A DNA stretch of 25,859 nucleotides from Opitutaceae bacterium (GTDB lineage Bacteria > Verrucomicrobiota > Verrucomicrobiia > Opitutales > Opitutaceae). The stretch spans positions 1 to 25,859 of the forward strand of contig RGAX01000010.1 in NCBI GenBank assembly GCA_009919985.1, given 5' to 3'. Position 1 is the first letter of the stretch; each line of letters begins with the position of its first letter. The position numbers were made by a program, and so were the translations under genes. This document shows, one piece after another, positions 23,328 through 25,859 of this stretch. Below the pieces are notes generated by a model, which was not told where the DNA came from, searched no databases, and worked only from the letters and a program-made list of their open reading frames with translations.

Positions 23328-23373
23328 AGGGGAGGAGGGGTTGGGCGTTGGGATTGAGGGGAGGAAAAAGGGT
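23328..23373 (-). promoter_or_regulatory. Pyrimidine-rich translation leader of the NHL gene
   Basis: On the coding (minus) strand this 46-base spacer has one G and seven A; the rest are C and T, including CCTCCCC and CCTCCTCC. These resemble the anti-Shine-Dalgarno end of 16S rRNA and so are the opposite of a ribosome-binding site. Such a leader would rely on ribosomal protein S1 or on translational coupling to the preceding DUF1501 gene. It is the clearest example of the Shine-Dalgarno-free style of this region. Confidence 0.45.
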
Positions 23374-24822
23374 TTAGGCGAGCAGGCCGCGGAGCACTTC
23401 GCCGTGGACATCGGTGAGGCGGAATTGGCGTCCTTGGTAGCGGTAGGTGAGGCGTTGATGGTCGATGCCGAGCAGGTGCAGGATCGTAGCTTGCCAGTCG
23501 TGGACGTGTACGGGGTCTTTGACGACGTTGTAACTGAAGTCGTCGGTCTCGCCGTAGGCGATGCCGGGTTTCACGCCGGCGCCCACCATCCACGTGCTGT
23601 AAGCGGAGCCAAGGTGGTCACGGCCGTGGCCGTCGCGTTTGGTGATATCACCTTGCACGAAAACGGTCCGGCCGAATTCACCCGCGAAAATCACGAGCGT
23701 GTCTTCGAGCAGGCCGCGTTGTTTAAGGTCGTTGATGAGAGCGGCGGTGGGTTGATCGGTGTCGCGGCACTGGATCTCGAGCTGCGTGGAGAGATTGCGG
23801 TGTTGGTCCCACCCACCGTGCATGAGTTGGATGAAACGTACCCCGCGTTCGGCGAGGCGACGGGCGAGCAGGCAATTACGAGCGTAACTACCGGGGCGGT
23901 TCACATCGGGGCCGTAGCTGGCGAGGGTCGCGGGAGATTCTTTGTCGAGCTCGAGCAGGCCGGGGACGCTCGCCTGCATCTTGAAAGCCATCTCGTATTG
24001 GGCGATACGGGTATCGGTCTCGGGGTCACCGTGGAGGTCGAGTTGGTGATGATTTAGACTGGCGATGTCGTCGAGGAGCGCGCGTTTCTGGGCTCGGTCG
24101 AGACCGGGCGCGTCGTTTAGGTAGAGGACAGGTTCGCCCTCGCTGCGGAGGCGAACACCTTGGAATTTGGAGGGGATGAAGCCGCTACCCCAATAATGTT
24201 CGTAGAAAAGTTGGCCGCAGGTTTTTTCGCGGTCAGAGGAAGTCATCACGACAAACGAAGGTAAATCGGCCGCGAGTGAGCCGAGGCCGTAGGTGAGCCA
24301 TGAGCCCATGCTCGGGCGGCCGGGAATCTGGGAGCCGGTAAGGCAAAACGTGACGCCGGGCGAGTGGTTGACGGCCTCGGTGCGCATCGAGCGGATGAGA
24401 CACATCTCGTCGGACAAGCCGCCGATGTGTGGAAGCAACTCGCTTAGCCAACGACCGGAGTGGCCGTACTGTTTGAATGGTTTCAGCGCCGGAAGAATGG
24501 GAAATTTTTTCTGCGAGGCGGTCATCGTCGAGAGACGATTGCCGCTGCGGACCGACTCGGGGAGTTCTTGGAGGCGCAGTTTTTCCAAGCCCGGTTTGTA
24601 GTCGAAGAGGTCGACTTGGGACGGGCCGCCGCCCTGCCAGAGGAGAATCACGCGTTTGGCCTTGGGCGCGAAATGCGGGAGGCCGTTGCCGGAGGCGGTG
24701 AGTGCGGCGAGGGCGTCGGGGTTGAGCAACGATGTGAGCGCGGCGGCGCCGATGCCGGTGGCGCTGCGGCCGAAAAATTGGCGGCGAGTGAGTTGCAGGT
24801 GAGCTTCGCTGAGAGGGTTCAT
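23374..24822 (-). CDS. DUF1501 family exported protein (alkaline phosphatase/sulfatase-like fold)
   Basis: This 482-residue protein has an N-terminal Tat signal: LTRRQFFG with R13-R14, then a hydrophobic run to about residue 45. The DUF1501 body is recognisable from VILLWQGGGPSQVDLFDYKP, TEAVNHSPG, GRPSMGSWLTYGLGS, LLARRLAERGVRFIQLMHGG and LVIFAGEFGRT. DUF1501 proteins are numerous in Planctomycetes and Verrucomicrobia and are related to the alkaline phosphatase/sulfatase superfamily, but the typical catalytic Cys/Ser of sulfatases is not evident, and the substrate is unknown. It starts with ATG overlapping the DUF1553 stop by four bases (ATGA), so the two are co-translated, which is the usual arrangement of this pair. 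Confidence 0.9.
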   Translation of the reverse strand: MNPLSEAHLQLTRRQFFGRSATGIGAAALTSLLNPDALAALTASGNGLPHFAPKAKRVILLWQGGGPSQVDLFDYKPGLEKLRLQELPESVRSGNRLSTMTASQKKFPILPALKPFKQYGHSGRWLSELLPHIGGLSDEMCLIRSMRTEAVNHSPGVTFCLTGSQIPGRPSMGSWLTYGLGSLAADLPSFVVMTSSDREKTCGQLFYEHYWGSGFIPSKFQGVRLRSEGEPVLYLNDAPGLDRAQKRALLDDIASLNHHQLDLHGDPETDTRIAQYEMAFKMQASVPGLLELDKESPATLASYGPDVNRPGSYARNCLLARRLAERGVRFIQLMHGGWDQHRNLSTQLEIQCRDTDQPTAALINDLKQRGLLEDTLVIFAGEFGRTVFVQGDITKRDGHGRDHLGSAYSTWMVGAGVKPGIAYGETDDFSYNVVKDPVHVHDWQATILHLLGIDHQRLTYRYQGRQFRLTDVHGEVLRGLLA

Positions 24823-25859
24823 GATTTGGTCAGCGCTTCGTCGAGATTGAGCAGCGCGAGGCAGACGGCGGTGTAAGCGGCGTGTTCAGCGCTGGAGAAA
24901 GCGGGATCGCGCGGGATGGCGCCGACGGTGAGAAACGCTCGGGCGGAGTCAGGATCGGCGTTGAAGCGGGCAAGTTGTTTTTCGAGGCTGGTGCGGAGCA
25001 ACTTTTTCTCGGCGGCATCGGGGTCTCGGGCGAGGATGAGGCGGAAGGCATGCGCGAGGCGTGTATCACGGAAGGACGCGGCGCGGAGCGTGCGCGCGGC
25101 GAGGGCGCGGGCGGCCTCAATGAAGGTCGGGTCGTTGAGCGTGGTCAGCGCATGTAACGGGGTACTGGTGATCGCGGTGCGAACCTTGCAGGTGTTGCGC
25201 GCGGAGGCGTCGAACATGTTGGAGGGCGCTACGGTGCGGCGCCAAAACGTATAGAGGCTGCGGCGGTAGAGGTCTTCGCCGCTGGATTGCGGGTAGGTGA
25301 AGTCGCGCTCTTTGGTGATCGCGAGCGAGTCCCAGATGTCGGCGGGTTGGTACGGATATACGGGTTTACCGCCAATGCGATCGACCAGGAGCCCGGAGAC
25401 AGCTAGGGCTTGGTCGCGGATTACCATCGCGGGCAGACGAATCCGGGCACCGCGAGCGTAGAGGCGATTTTCTGGGTCGCGCTCAAGCAGCGCGGGTGTG
25501 ACTCGGGAAGATTGGCGATAGGTGGCGCTGGTGACGATGAGGCGATGGAGTGCTTTGGTGTTCCAGCCGCCGTCCCGATATTCCACGGCGAGCCAATCCA
25601 ATAAGTCTTGGTGAAGGGGTGGGTCGCTTTGCACGCCGAAGTCTTCGCTGGTTTTGACCAGGCCGAGGCCGAAGAAGGTCTGCCATTGGCGGTTGACGAT
25701 GACACGGGCGGTGAGGGGTTGCGCGGGACTCATGAGCCAGCGCGCGAGGCCCAAGCGGTTGCGCGGCGCGTCGGCGGGCAGCGGCGGGAGAAACTCGGGC
25801 GTAGCGAAGGAAACTTTATCGAGGCGCGTCTCGTAGTTGCCGCGATCGAGGATGAACGT
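24819..25859 (-). CDS. DUF1553 (PSD1-type) protein, C-terminal part (5' end outside window)
   Basis: The frame is open to the right edge of the window, so about 346 C-terminal residues are seen. Family features are the stretch FILDRGNYETR near the edge, then FLPPLPADAPRNRLGLARWL, PLTARVIVNRQWQTFFGLGL, VKTSEDFGVQSDPPLHQDLL and WLAVEYRDGGWNTKALHRLI, and RLPAMVIRDQALAVSGLL further on. These belong to DUF1553, which in full-length proteins follows a signal peptide, a PSCyt1 haem domain and DUF1549; those parts would lie to the right. Such proteins and their DUF1501 partners form the most common exported pair of PVC bacteria; function unknown. The stop overlaps the DUF1501 start. Confidence 0.9.
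   Translation of the reverse strand, partial: TFILDRGNYETRLDKVSFATPEFLPPLPADAPRNRLGLARWLMSPAQPLTARVIVNRQWQTFFGLGLVKTSEDFGVQSDPPLHQDLLDWLAVEYRDGGWNTKALHRLIVTSATYRQSSRVTPALLERDPENRLYARGARIRLPAMVIRDQALAVSGLLVDRIGGKPVYPYQPADIWDSLAITKERDFTYPQSSGEDLYRRSLYTFWRRTVAPSNMFDASARNTCKVRTAITSTPLHALTTLNDPTFIEAARALAARTLRAASFRDTRLAHAFRLILARDPDAAEKKLLRTSLEKQLARFNADPDSARAFLTVGAIPRDPAFSSAEHAAYTAVCLALLNLDEALTKS

Noticed and set aside
22362..23357. 331-codon plus-strand open frame opposite the NHL gene
   Set aside because: Its Ala/Gly/Val/Asp-rich composition is typical of an antisense shadow; the minus strand carries a Tat signal and NHL repeats.

Overview
The window looks like a chromosomal segment of a GC-rich bacterium of the PVC superphylum, most likely Verrucomicrobia (Opitutales-like). 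This is an inference. It rests on the right-hand cassette of DUF1553, DUF1501, NHL and Planctomycete-cytochrome-c (PSCyt1) proteins, which is characteristic of PVC bacteria, and on start codons that almost always lack a Shine-Dalgarno sequence. No rRNA gene, intact tRNA gene, IS element or CRISPR array was seen.

Left edge (1-1887): the C-terminal part of a HipA-type kinase toxin, then a gene-poor, AT-richer stretch with a 24-bp fragment matching the 3' end of a tRNA-Ser (T-loop to CCA). I read this fragment as the right attachment scar of an integrated element that carries hipA and extends left of the window. To its right is a complete higBA toxin-antitoxin pair, toxin first. It has a TTGACA/CATAAT promoter covered by two palindromes, likely operators.

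Centre (1888-15460): a 13-gene complex I operon, nuoB-C-D-E-F-G-H-I-J-K-L-M-N, all on the plus strand. It encodes the NADH module (E, F, G), the connecting module (B, C, D, I) and the membrane proton-pumping arm (H, J-N). nuoA, which normally precedes nuoB, is absent from its expected place. The cluster-binding residues are intact except for the optional N7 site of NuoG.

Middle right (15461-20717): a frameshifted DUF429 gene, a double-domain ThyX-like protein, a secreted low-complexity protein, a small coiled-coil protein on the minus strand, a possible short coding remnant, then rarA overlapped by an FKBP-type prolyl isomerase lipoprotein and closed by a terminator.

Right edge (20718-25859, minus strand): a PVC cassette read right to left. 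It consists of DUF1553 (5' end outside the window), DUF1501 with a Tat signal, an NHL-repeat protein with a Tat signal, a strong 13-bp hairpin, and a DUF2231-PSCyt1-LRR membrane cytochrome. These probably form an exported system, but its substrate cannot be told from the sequence.
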